From assembly GCF_031453555.1 (NCBI RefSeq), contig NZ_JAVIZM010000001.1, positions 1,991,001 to 2,055,000 on the forward strand: 64,000 nucleotides of DNA, given 5' to 3'. Below are positions 55,102 through 63,543 of this stretch, one piece after another. This stretch comes from Bacillus sp. SLBN-46. GTDB taxonomy: Bacteria; Bacillota; Bacilli; Bacillales; Cytobacillaceae. The first letter of the stretch is position 1; each line of letters begins with the position of its first letter. The notes below the pieces were generated by a model, which searched no databases, was not told the origin of the DNA, and worked only from the letters and a program-made list of their open reading frames with translations. Position numbers and translations under genes: made by a program.

Positions 55102-55476
55102 ATGCAGGATATTTCAATCATCTCGATGATTTTTACAGCCACTATAGCGCTGACTTGTCTATTTTTAATATTGTCACCATTATTTAAGTGGGATGCGTAT
55201 ATAACTACTAGCACAAAAACTCAGGATATAGCGACTACCAAAGAAGCTCTCTTGACCACTCTTAACGAGATAGAATTTGAATACAAGATGGATAAAATAT
55301 CGCACACGGATTATAAGGTTTTAAAGCGACAATACGAAACAGAAGTTGCAAGTATCATGAAGGAAGAAGAACAATTGATTGATAAAAGTGTTGACGCTGA
55401 TTTAATGGCAGAAGTGGAAAAAGAAATCGAGGAACAAATGCAAAGCTATAAAAATAAAAAGGGGGAAGGAAAGTGA
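55102..55476 (+). CDS. CcmI-like membrane protein
   Basis: 124 residues. One N-terminal membrane helix (SMIFTATIALTCLFLIL) followed by a coiled, charged cytoplasmic region (KEALLTTLNEIEFEYKMDKISHTDY). The pattern ALxxLxEIEFDxxxGKLSxxDY is that of the N-terminal part of CcmI/CycH, here without TPR repeats. Overlaps the next gene as GTGA. A GTG at 55093 would add three residues. Confidence 0.7.
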   Translation: MQDISIISMIFTATIALTCLFLILSPLFKWDAYITTSTKTQDIATTKEALLTTLNEIEFEYKMDKISHTDYKVLKRQYETEVASIMKEEEQLIDKSVDADLMAEVEKEIEEQMQSYKNKKGEGK

Positions 55477-56468
55477 TCAAGAAAATCACCGTCTTCTTCC
55501 TTGGACTGATGCTGCTACTACCGTTCCACGGTTTGGCGGCATCTGATTCAAATATTACCGTTGATATGCATTATATTGTGGTCAGTCCAGCTGAAGATGG
55601 ATCAACCAATATGATGAATATGGTGAACTATTCTAATACTTCAGGTGAGGAATATAAAGGGAATGGGCAAGGTGAGGCAGTATTAAGTGTCTCCATTCCA
55701 AAAGGAGCCAAAGATCTAAATTTTCTAGATAATAAGATTGCTTTTAAAGAGGTTGATAAAGGCTTTATTACAACCACACCGGTTCCAGCAAATCAAACAA
55801 TGGTCCTTCCATATAGCTATAGAATGCCAAAGGGAGAAGAAATCAATCTAACAGCAGATTATTCAGTCCAAATGATGCAGATTCTTGTGCCAGAAGGTAT
55901 GGGAAGTATTGAAGTAAAGGGTATAGAGGCAACAAGCCAAGGGCTCTTCAAATTTGATGACCAAAATTATTTTGGCTATAGCATAGAAGGAATTAAAGCA
56001 AACCAAACGTTCACAATGGTGTACAACAAAGATGTTCAGCCTCCATCAGATACAACGGCTAAGAGTCAAAATGCAAGTGAAAATGCAAACAATAGTTCAG
56101 TCACACACACTGCACCTGCTTTTCATAATCCAGGTCATTTAAGGATGTGGGCACAATCGCCATTACATCGGTTTAATCCACACGTCTTTCTAATTATTAT
56201 TGGTGCTATTTTGATTGCGGGCATTTCTTACTATGCTTATTTTAGAAGAAAAGCGAGATTAGAAGAAGAAAGACTAGGTGCTGATAAAGAAGAAAAAGCC
56301 TTTAAGCAGCTAATGGCTAAGCAAAAGGCTATTCTAGATAAGATTATCGAGTTAGAAGAAACCTTTGGTGATGGAAAGCTATCAGAGAACGACTATCACG
56401 CAAAGCTTGCTGCTTATAAACAGCATCTAGTCCAAGTGAAATTAAATTTACGTAACTATGTTGAATAG
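55473..56468 (+). CDS. Signal-peptide/beta-domain/membrane-anchor protein within the ccm operon
   Basis: 331 residues from GTG 55473 behind GGGGGAAGG. Signal peptide (ends GLAA near residue 23), external beta-rich domain to about 190, Ser/Asn linker, His-rich stretch (THTAPAFHNPGHLRMW), one membrane helix near 240-260, and a cytoplasmic helical tail with a short SHOCT-like segment (FGDGKLSENDYHAKL). Same design as the protein at 51060, so probably distantly related. The role in cytochrome maturation is inferred from position alone. Confidence 0.68.
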   Translation: MIKKITVFFLGLMLLLPFHGLAASDSNITVDMHYIVVSPAEDGSTNMMNMVNYSNTSGEEYKGNGQGEAVLSVSIPKGAKDLNFLDNKIAFKEVDKGFITTTPVPANQTMVLPYSYRMPKGEEINLTADYSVQMMQILVPEGMGSIEVKGIEATSQGLFKFDDQNYFGYSIEGIKANQTFTMVYNKDVQPPSDTTAKSQNASENANNSSVTHTAPAFHNPGHLRMWAQSPLHRFNPHVFLIIIGAILIAGISYYAYFRRKARLEEERLGADKEEKAFKQLMAKQKAILDKIIELEETFGDGKLSENDYHAKLAAYKQHLVQVKLNLRNYVE

Positions 56469-56492
56469 CAACTGGAATGGGAGGGACCGCAA

Positions 56493-57197
56493 TTGATTGA
56501 CATAAAGAAGCTAACGAAGCAAGCTGACAATAAACTGATCTTACGTGGGATAGACCTCTCGATAAAAAAAGGAGAAACAGTTGCCATACTAGGACCTAAC
56601 GGTGCTGGTAAAAGTACGCTTTTAAAGGTGTTGGCAACATTAATAAAACCAACATCTGGATTGGTTAAAATAAATGGTTTAGACCTCAAAAAGGACCATA
56701 TCGAGATAAAAAAAGTATTGGGTTATTTACCCCATTCCAGTCTGCTATACGATCATTATTCTCCACTTGAAAATTTAGTTTTCTTTGGGAATATTTACGG
56801 AGTTAAGAATGTGGAGGAGAAAGCCATTCAACTGGTTAAAGAAGTAGGGTTATCCTTCTTTCTGAATGAGCCGGTTAAGAACTTTTCCCGCGGCATGATA
56901 CAAAGGATTGCCATTGCACGAGCCATTGTTCATGATCCAGAAGTTCTCCTGTTAGATGAACCACACACAGGGTTAGATCAAGGTGCTATAACAATTCTTA
57001 ATAATGTAATCCTTTCTATGAAGGATAGAGGTGCGACTACATTAATGGTTACGCATGATTTTAAACAGGCAGCCGAGATTTGCGATCGGATTATAATTGT
57101 GAAAAATGGAAAAATCGTCGATGACTTTAAAATGGAAAATCATAATTTAGGGTACGTTTCCGAAAAATACGAGCTTCAAGTGGAGGGGGTCTCATGA
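56493..57197 (+). CDS. ccmA: Heme exporter ATP-binding protein CcmA
   Basis: 234 residues from TTG 56493. ABC ATPase: Walker A GPNGAGKST near residue 38, signature NFSRGMIQR, Walker B LLLDEPHTGLD, switch His VTHDF. With CcmB it releases heme-loaded CcmE from CcmC. Overlaps ccmB by four bases. Confidence 0.92.
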   Translation: MIDIKKLTKQADNKLILRGIDLSIKKGETVAILGPNGAGKSTLLKVLATLIKPTSGLVKINGLDLKKDHIEIKKVLGYLPHSSLLYDHYSPLENLVFFGNIYGVKNVEEKAIQLVKEVGLSFFLNEPVKNFSRGMIQRIAIARAIVHDPEVLLLDEPHTGLDQGAITILNNVILSMKDRGATTLMVTHDFKQAAEICDRIIIVKNGKIVDDFKMENHNLGYVSEKYELQVEGVS

Positions 57198-57874
57198 ACT
57201 TATTTCGAACAGCCCTCTTACTAGCAAAAAAAGATTTGTATTCGGAATTAAAAACAAAGCAAATTCTAGTAACACAAATCATTTTCGCTGGACTTGTGAT
57301 TGTCGTTTTCAGCTTTGCCTTTGATCCTGCTAATAATACAACAAAGGCTGTCATCCCTGGGGTGGTTTGGGTCATAATCGTATTTGCCGGTATTTTAGGC
57401 CTTAACCGGTCCTTTATCTCGGAACAGCGAAATGATACGATTCAAGGATTATTTGTTGCACCGATGGAGGCAGCAAGTATTTATTTAGGAAAGTTTCTTG
57501 CAAATTTTATCATGATCCTTGTGGTTGAACTAGTTTCGATTCCGTTTCTATTTTTATTATTTGATTTTAAATTCTTTGGAAGTATTCCATATTTCATTTT
57601 AGTAGTTTTCCTAGGAAGCTTCGGATTTATAGCAATCGGCACATTCTTGGCTGCGCTTTCTGCCAATTCAAAAAGCAGTGAAATGCTGCTGCCGTTACTT
57701 TTATTCCCGATTACCACTCCGATATTAATTGGTGTGGTTCAAGCAACTCGAATTATCTTAACGAATATGGAGAAGTTTTCAAGTGCCTTAGCGTGGATCC
57801 AATTGGTTACCGCGTATGATGTGATATTCTTTGTGATTTGTATATTATTAATCGATTATGTTCTGGAGGTTTAA
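57194..57874 (+). CDS. ccmB: Heme exporter membrane subunit CcmB
   Basis: 226 residues, six membrane helices. N-terminal KDLYSELKTKQ and the ERNDTIQGLFVAP-like loop (here EQRNDTIQGL) are typical of CcmB. ATGA overlap with ccmA and two bases before ccmC, so all three are coupled. Confidence 0.92.
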   Translation: MNLFRTALLLAKKDLYSELKTKQILVTQIIFAGLVIVVFSFAFDPANNTTKAVIPGVVWVIIVFAGILGLNRSFISEQRNDTIQGLFVAPMEAASIYLGKFLANFIMILVVELVSIPFLFLLFDFKFFGSIPYFILVVFLGSFGFIAIGTFLAALSANSKSSEMLLPLLLFPITTPILIGVVQATRIILTNMEKFSSALAWIQLVTAYDVIFFVICILLIDYVLEV

Positions 57875-58639
57875 ATGATGAGTATGAATCTCGAACGAGA
57901 GAAAGCGATACTTCCTGAGACTCAGTTGGCTGATACTAAAAAACTTAATGTATCCCGTATTTTGTTTGTCGGCACAGTGATCTCCATGTTAGTTTCCCTA
58001 TATTTTATTTTTATTTTTGCAGCAGAAGAAACAACCATGCATGCAGCGCAAAAAATCTTTTATTTTCATGTAAGTTCAGCGTGGCTAGCTTTTATGGCGT
58101 TTTTTGTGACATTCGTGTTCAGTATTTTGTTTTTAATCAAGCGGAAAAGAATTTTTGATACTTACGCTTATGTTTCTGCAGAGATTGGTGTTGTTTTCAC
58201 CATTATTGTTTTGACAACAGGACCTATTTGGGCAAGATCAGCCTGGAACACTTGGTGGGTATGGGAACCAAGATTAATTACAACTTTAATCCTATTTTTT
58301 ATCTATATTGCCTACATTATGATTCGACAAATGGATGGAGTGTGGGATAAAAAAGCACGACTAGCATCTGTATTTGGAATCATAGGGTTCGCCGATGTTC
58401 CGATCGTATTCTTTGCTATTCGCTGGTGGCAAACGAAATTTCACCCAATTGTTTTTGGTGAGGGACCTTCCCAAAAAGGTGGCGGAATTGAGGATAGTAT
58501 GCTTGTAGCGTTACTTATCACAATTACTGCTTTCACTATTTTTTATGCCTACCTTCTTCATAAAGGTGTTTCCTTTGAAAATATGAAAATTAAAGTAGAA
58601 CGTTATAAAGAAAAATTAAGAGAACAATTAGAAAACTAG
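57875..58639 (+). CDS. ccmC: Heme handling protein CcmC
   Basis: 254 residues, six membrane helices. WWD signature WNTWWVWEPR at residues 124-133. Conserved His65 in FYFHVSSAW and a second in KFHPIVFG would ligate heme. Loads heme onto CcmE. GGAGG is six bases before the ATG. Confidence 0.94.
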   Translation: MMSMNLEREKAILPETQLADTKKLNVSRILFVGTVISMLVSLYFIFIFAAEETTMHAAQKIFYFHVSSAWLAFMAFFVTFVFSILFLIKRKRIFDTYAYVSAEIGVVFTIIVLTTGPIWARSAWNTWWVWEPRLITTLILFFIYIAYIMIRQMDGVWDKKARLASVFGIIGFADVPIVFFAIRWWQTKFHPIVFGEGPSQKGGGIEDSMLVALLITITAFTIFYAYLLHKGVSFENMKIKVERYKEKLREQLEN

Positions 58640-58651
58640 GAGGAATCTAAA

Positions 58652-58783
58652 ATGAACTATGAATATATGTTGGGTGCCTATTCCGTAGCATGGGGTGTAA
58701 TTTTTGCGTATATGCTTATTGTGGGTAAAAGACATACGAAGCTGAAGAAGGAAATAGAGTTCTTAAAACAACTAGAAAAATAA
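58652..58783 (+). CDS. ccmD: Small protein CcmD
   Basis: 43 residues, MNYEYMLGAYSVAWGVIFAY then a basic-acidic helix ending KQLEK. One membrane helix and a charged cytoplasmic tail, exactly the CcmD layout, and placed right after ccmC with AGGAGG upstream. Too short to be called by most ORF filters. It stabilises the CcmABCE complex. Confidence 0.85.
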   Translation: MNYEYMLGAYSVAWGVIFAYMLIVGKRHTKLKKEIEFLKQLEK

Positions 58784-58807
58784 GTAAGGGGAGCAGGAGG
58801 AAATAAG

Positions 58808-59317
58808 ATGAACAAACGAGTCATCAAATTGCTCGTCATGATTCTAATTATTGGGATGTTTGCTTTCTTTGCTTATAGTCTGGTAACAAAAGGGAAACAC
58901 ACCGATGTAGGCGATAAGGCTTATAATTTTGAACTTCCAAACCTAAATGGCAGCAATACCAAGCTAGCGGATTATAAGGGTGAGGTAGTTATTTTGAATT
59001 ATTTTGCCAGCTGGTGTGCTCCTTGTAAAGACGAATTCCCAGAGTTAGAAGCTTTCCAAAAAGATTATGGTGATCAATATAATCTTCTTATGATTAATCG
59101 TGGAGAGACACAGGATAAGATTAAGAAAGTAACAGAAAACAATAAAGCAGGAATGAATTACCTATTTGATTATAATGCTAAGGTATCAAAATTATATAAT
59201 GTAACTGGGCAGCCTGAGACGTTTGTTATTGATAAACAAGGAGTAATCAGAGAACACTTTAATGGACCCGTTACAGAAATGCAATTGTATAATTGGGCAA
59301 AGAAATATAATAAGTAA
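58808..59317 (+). CDS. Thiol-disulfide reductase, ResA/CcmG type
   Basis: 169 residues. N-terminal membrane anchor (LLVMILIIGMFAFFAYS), then a thioredoxin fold with active site Cys-Ala-Pro-Cys in FASWCAPCKDEFPE and the cis-Pro loop GQPETFVID. Reduces apocytochrome disulfides outside the membrane. Last gene of the ccm operon. Confidence 0.92.
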   Translation: MNKRVIKLLVMILIIGMFAFFAYSLVTKGKHTDVGDKAYNFELPNLNGSNTKLADYKGEVVILNYFASWCAPCKDEFPELEAFQKDYGDQYNLLMINRGETQDKIKKVTENNKAGMNYLFDYNAKVSKLYNVTGQPETFVIDKQGVIREHFNGPVTEMQLYNWAKKYNK

Positions 59318-59319
59318 AG

Positions 59320-59362
59320 AGAGGATTGACCCATCATATGATGGTGTCAACCTCTTTTTTTA
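59320..59362 (+). terminator. Terminator of the ccm operon, probably bidirectional
   Basis: AGAGG-TTGAC-CATCAT pairs with ATGATG-GTCAA-CCTCT with few mismatches, followed by seven T. It touches the end of the convergent SIMPL gene. Confidence 0.9.
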
Positions 59363-60031
59363 TATAGTTCGATAGTGAAACTCTGCTGATATGTTTGCTT
59401 TTATTTTTATTTGTCCAGGTTCCAAAGGAGTGGTGCTCATAGCTTTCACCATTGTTTCCGGCTGATAAGAATAAGGGTGAATTGGACTGCTGCCTTCCAC
59501 GATTAAACTAGGGGTGGGTATTAATGTAACGTTAATCGAGTCGGCAATTGTCTTTGCTTTCCCAATCGCATTGTTTACTGCCATAACTAAGGCGCGTTGA
59601 TAATAAGGATCTTTATTATTTACTGTAAATTGAATGTTTGATACATAATTAACCCCATTTTGTACAGCGTTGTCTACCACCTTTCCTATCATGGTTAAAT
59701 CTTCTATTTTCACCTGTAAAATATGAGTTACCTTATATCCTCTAAAAATTTGTTTCCCTTGTTCATAGTCGTAATCAGATTCTATTCGGTAATCAAATGT
59801 TTGTATATGTGTTTGGGGAATTCCAAGTTCCACTAAAGATTGAATGACCTTTGTACTTTGAATGGCATTTTGCTGCTGTGCTGGTATTAGTTCCTTGCCT
59901 TCCGTAATAACGCCTAAGTTAACAGAAGCTAAGTCGGGCTGGACCGCCATTTCTCCCTCCCCAGTAACTTTTATTAAATGCTGCCCTCTATGATGGCCTC
60001 CACCCCGGTTAGGCTGCTGATAATGATACAC
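59360..60031 (-). CDS. SIMPL domain (DUF541) protein
   Basis: 223 residues. The segment HLIKVTGEGEMAVQPDLASVNLGV is the usual start of SIMPL domains, with a further AKTIADSINVTL. No signal peptide: a His/Gly-rich N-terminus (NRGGGHHRGQH) precedes the domain instead. Function poorly known. Minus strand, convergent with the ccm operon. AGGAGG-like site before the start. Confidence 0.85.
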   Translation of the reverse strand: MYHYQQPNRGGGHHRGQHLIKVTGEGEMAVQPDLASVNLGVITEGKELIPAQQQNAIQSTKVIQSLVELGIPQTHIQTFDYRIESDYDYEQGKQIFRGYKVTHILQVKIEDLTMIGKVVDNAVQNGVNYVSNIQFTVNNKDPYYQRALVMAVNNAIGKAKTIADSINVTLIPTPSLIVEGSSPIHPYSYQPETMVKAMSTTPLEPGQIKIKANISAEFHYRTI

Positions 60032-60174
60032 ATTAATTTCCTCCTCAACATTACGCTTTCCTATAAAATACTCCTTCCTCTTCTGAAATGTTCCTATTTA
60101 GTAGGGTAATCCTTGTGATTCAACCTTTTCTAGTAAACCTAGTAAAAAAATAGAATGAAATGACAGATTTGAAA

Positions 60175-60203
60175 GTCATAATGTGTCCAAGCAGGCATAC
60201 ATT
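60175..60203 (+). promoter_or_regulatory. Sigma-E promoter of spoIIIA
   Basis: GTCATAA at 60175-60181, a 14-base spacer and CATACATT at 60196-60203 match the mother-cell sigma-E consensus very well. It lies 39 bases before the spoIIIAA start, as expected for this operon. Confidence 0.85.
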
Positions 60204-60241
60204 TTAAATAATGAGAAAGGCAAATCAAGGAGGAACCAGTC

Positions 60242-61166
60242 ATGGAAGGAATCCTAAATTTTTTACCCAAAAATATTGCAGATCTAATTAACCAAATCCC
60301 TCCTGAGCAAAAAGAAGAACTTGAAGAAATTCGCATTCGTATAAATCGACCAATTGAAATGACCTTAAAGGGAGCACCAAAATTTCTAACCTACATTATA
60401 CAACCTGAGGATGCGTTTCACCTGATGAATAAAATAAGCCATTTTTTCAATTTATACACTTGAGGAAGAACTTAAGCGGGGTTATATAACTGTTTCTGGG
60501 GGACACCGCATTGGGTTGGCTGGAAAGGTCATTCTTGAGGAGGGAAAAGTAAAGGCGATTAGGGATATCTCCTCTTTTAACATTAGGATTGCAAGAGAAA
60601 AGGTAGGTATTGCTGAACCCATTGTGCCTTTTCTTTTTAAAAACAGCTGGATGCATACCATGATTATAGGACCGCCTCAAACAGGGAAAACGACACTGCT
60701 GCGTGATATAGCAAGAATCATATCATCTGGTAATTGGTCAAAGGGAATAGAGGCTTGCAAGGTTGGGATTGTTGATGAACGTAGTGAGATTGCTGGATGT
60801 GTAAATGGAGTGCCGCAATTAACGTTTGGTCACCGACTTGATGTTCTGGATGCCTGTCCAAAGGCTGAAGGAATGATGATGCTCATTCGTTCAATGAGTC
60901 CAGATGTCTTAATCGTTGACGAAATTGGCCGTAAAGAAGATGCCGAAGCGATCCAGGAGGCAGTACATGCTGGAATCAAATTAATCATGACCACACACGG
61001 GACGAGCATTGAGGAGATTAGAAAACGTCCCTCTTTAAAGGAGATTATTGATCAGGATATTTTTCAACGATTTATCGTCCTTAGTAGGGCATCGGGACCA
61101 GGTACGATTACCCATATTTTAGATTCTAGCGGTAAAGAACTAACGCAAAAAGTGAGAGTGACATAA
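60242..61166 (+). pseudogene. spoIIIAA: Stage III sporulation protein SpoIIIAA, frameshifted in a T run
   Basis: The ATG at 60242 (behind AAGGAGG) gives 73 residues and then stops at 60461-60463. A run of six T at 60442-60447 causes this. With five T the frame reads HFSIYTLEEELKRGYITVSGG on to the stop at 61166, total 307 residues, exactly the B. subtilis length. The PilT/secretion-type ATPase has Walker A GPPQTGKTT and VDEIGRKEDAEAI. It powers the channel between mother cell and forespore. Either a sequencing error or a real lesion that should block sporulation at stage III. Confidence 0.88.
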
Positions 61167-61682
61167 ATGATTAAGCTATTAGGGGCTATTATCATAATTG
61201 TTGCCACTACTTGGACAGGGTTTGAGGCTGCAAAACATTTAAGTGAGCGGCCGAGGCAGCTTAGAGCACTAAGGTCGGCGCTGCAGTCACTTGAAGCAGA
61301 AATCATGTATGGACATACACCATTGCATGAAGCATCAAGGAGACTAGCTGAACAACTTACTAACCCACTATCCACCTTTTTTGACTCATTTGCAAAGAAA
61401 CTTACAGACACAGAAACAACTGTTAAAGAAGCTTGGGAAACAAGTTTAAAAGAGGTTTGGAAGGCGACAGCCTTAAAACAGGGTGAATTTGAAATTATGA
61501 AGCAGTTTGGGGAAACCCTTGGTCGTCATGATCGCTTTTCCCAACAAAAACATATTATGCTAACTCTTTCCCATCTTGAAAGAGAAGAAGCGGATGCCAT
61601 CGACCGGCAAGCAAAATATGAAAAAATGGTAAAGAGCCTAGGATTTTTGTCGGGATTGTTACTAATTATTTTATTATTTTAG
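61167..61682 (+). CDS. spoIIIAB: Stage III sporulation protein SpoIIIAB
   Basis: 171 residues, same length as in B. subtilis. N-terminal and C-terminal membrane helices with a helical middle of GspF-like character (RQLRALRSALQSLEAEI). The ATG shares a base with the region of the spoIIIAA stop (TAAATG). Part of the SpoIIIA feeding-tube apparatus. Confidence 0.95.
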   Translation: MIKLLGAIIIIVATTWTGFEAAKHLSERPRQLRALRSALQSLEAEIMYGHTPLHEASRRLAEQLTNPLSTFFDSFAKKLTDTETTVKEAWETSLKEVWKATALKQGEFEIMKQFGETLGRHDRFSQQKHIMLTLSHLEREEADAIDRQAKYEKMVKSLGFLSGLLLIILLF

Positions 61683-61693
61683 GGGGAAAAGCA

Positions 61694-61897
61694 ATGGGTT
61701 TAGAAGTGGATATTATTTTCAAAATAGCTGGTGTGGGGATCGTAGTGGCCTTCTTGCATACCGTGCTTGATCAGGTGGGCAAAAAAGAGTATGCACAATG
61801 GGTTACCTTATTTGGTTTTATTTATATTTTATTTCAGGTTGCATCTATTGTGGATGACCTGTTCCAGAAAATAAAATCGGTTTTCTTATTTCAATAG
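61694..61897 (+). CDS. spoIIIAC: Stage III sporulation protein SpoIIIAC
   Basis: 67 residues, two membrane helices (VDIIFKIAGVGIVVAFLHTV and TLFGFIYILFQVASIV). AGGGGGAAA before the ATG. Matches the small SpoIIIAC. Confidence 0.94.
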   Translation: MGLEVDIIFKIAGVGIVVAFLHTVLDQVGKKEYAQWVTLFGFIYILFQVASIVDDLFQKIKSVFLFQ

Positions 61898-61913
61898 AGA
61901 GGGGGGCTTTGCT

Positions 61914-62303
61914 ATTGAAATCATTAAAATTGTCGGTGTAGCTCTCATTGCGACCTTTCTTGCTCTCATCATTAAGGAGCAAAAGCCAAACTTTGCCTTC
62001 CTTTTAATTGTGTTTGTCGGCTGTGTCATTTTTCTTTTTTTAGTTGATAAAATCTATGAAATCATTCATATGCTTGAAAAATTAGCAGTGAATGCACGGG
62101 TAAATCTCGTTTATGTTGAAACCATTCTCAAAATCATTGGTATTGCTTATATTGCAGAATTTGCTACTCAAATAACAAAGGATGCGGGTCAAGGAGCAAT
62201 CGCCTCTAAGATTGAATTAGCAGGAAAAGTAATCATTCTCGCGATGGCGATTCCTATATTAACCGTTTTAATTGAAACCATTATTAAATTAATTCCGAGC
62301 TAA
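61914..62303 (+). CDS. spoIIIAD: Stage III sporulation protein SpoIIIAD, non-standard start or indel
   Basis: About 129 residues. The protein is intact from IEIIKIVGVALIATFLALI to the end and fits SpoIIIAD, with three to four membrane helices and the conserved NLVYVETILKIIGIAYIAEF-like core (here beginning VNLVY). No ATG, GTG or TTG exists in this frame between the stop at 61872 and the conserved region. ATT at 61914 is seven bases behind GAGGGGGG. A TTG at 61909 would fit if one base were missing nearby. The true start is therefore ATT or hidden by an indel. Confidence 0.82.
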   Translation: MEIIKIVGVALIATFLALIIKEQKPNFAFLLIVFVGCVIFLFLVDKIYEIIHMLEKLAVNARVNLVYVETILKIIGIAYIAEFATQITKDAGQGAIASKIELAGKVIILAMAIPILTVLIETIIKLIPS

Positions 62304-62332
62304 TCACAGTCTTTTAATGAGGTGTTTATAAA

Positions 62333-63532
62333 ATGAAGCAGAGGCTGCAGATTATTCCTATTATCATTCTTGTATTCTTTTTTTTACTCACTCCAAGTGT
62401 CCAAGCTGCTGAAGAGCCGAAAGCTAACACTTCCTCTCTTTCTCCACAGGAGCTTGTTGATGCTCAACTGGAAACCTTAGATTTAGAGGAGTTAAAACAA
62501 TTTTGGGAGGACATTACTGATAAGTATGGTGGGTTTCTCCCAGAAAGTCAGAAGGGAAGTTTATATGATTTCATAAAAGGAGATAAGAAATTTTCCTTTA
62601 AGCAATGGGGTCAGGGGATCTTGAAATTCGCTTTTCATGAATTTGTAGCAAATGGGAAATTGCTTGGTTCGTTAATTATGTTAACCATATTTAGTATGTT
62701 CCTGCAATCTATGCAAAACGCGTTTGAGAAAAGTGCGATTAGTAAGGTGGCCTATTCCATTGTTTATATGGTTCTTGTCATCCTTGCGCTTAATAGTTTT
62801 CATATTGCTATCAGCTACACAAATGAAGCGATTGGGACTATGACGTCCTTTATCCTGGCACTTGTTCCTCTTCTGCTAGCATTAATTGCTGCTTCTGGAG
62901 GACTTATATCGGCCGCATTTTTCCATCCTGTGATTTTATTTCTAATGAATATGAGTGGTTTATTCATGCAATATATCATTCTTCCACTTTTATTCTTAGC
63001 AACATTGTTAAGTATCGTAAGTACAATGTCCGAACAATACAAAGTTTCGCAGTTAGCTCAGTTACTGAGAAACTGGAGTATCGGATTAATGGGTCTATTC
63101 TTAACCGTGTTTTTGGGTGTGATCTCGGTTCAAGGTGCATCCGCTGCAGTAACGGATGGTGTCACAATAAGGACGGCAAAATTTGTTACCGGTAATTTCA
63201 TTCCCGTAATTGGCAGAATGTTTACGGACGCAACAGATACGGTTGTAAGTGCTTCGGTTCTATTAAAAAATACTGTTGGGATTGCAGGAGTAGCTATTTT
63301 GCTAATTATCGTTGCTTTCCCAGCAATAAAAATATTAATGATCGCTTTCATTTATAAATTCGCAGCTGCCATTCTTCAACCATTAGGCGGTGGTCCAATC
63401 ATTAAATGCTTGGATATTATCAGTAAAAGTGTCATTTATGTTTTTGCTGCATTAGGGATTGTTTCACTGATGTTCTTTTTAAGTATTACAGTCATTGTCG
63501 CGGCTGGAAATCTAACAATGATGATGAGATAG
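62333..63532 (+). CDS. spoIIIAE: Stage III sporulation protein SpoIIIAE
   Basis: 399 residues, same length as B. subtilis. Signal peptide (ends VQAAEE near residue 27), external segment, then eight or so membrane helices. Part of the channel complex in the mother-cell membrane. Ribosome site GAGGTG before ATG. Confidence 0.95.
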   Translation: MKQRLQIIPIIILVFFFLLTPSVQAAEEPKANTSSLSPQELVDAQLETLDLEELKQFWEDITDKYGGFLPESQKGSLYDFIKGDKKFSFKQWGQGILKFAFHEFVANGKLLGSLIMLTIFSMFLQSMQNAFEKSAISKVAYSIVYMVLVILALNSFHIAISYTNEAIGTMTSFILALVPLLLALIAASGGLISAAFFHPVILFLMNMSGLFMQYIILPLLFLATLLSIVSTMSEQYKVSQLAQLLRNWSIGLMGLFLTVFLGVISVQGASAAVTDGVTIRTAKFVTGNFIPVIGRMFTDATDTVVSASVLLKNTVGIAGVAILLIIVAFPAIKILMIAFIYKFAAAILQPLGGGPIIKCLDIISKSVIYVFAALGIVSLMFFLSITVIVAAGNLTMMMR

Positions 63533-63543
63533 GGGGGAGCAAA

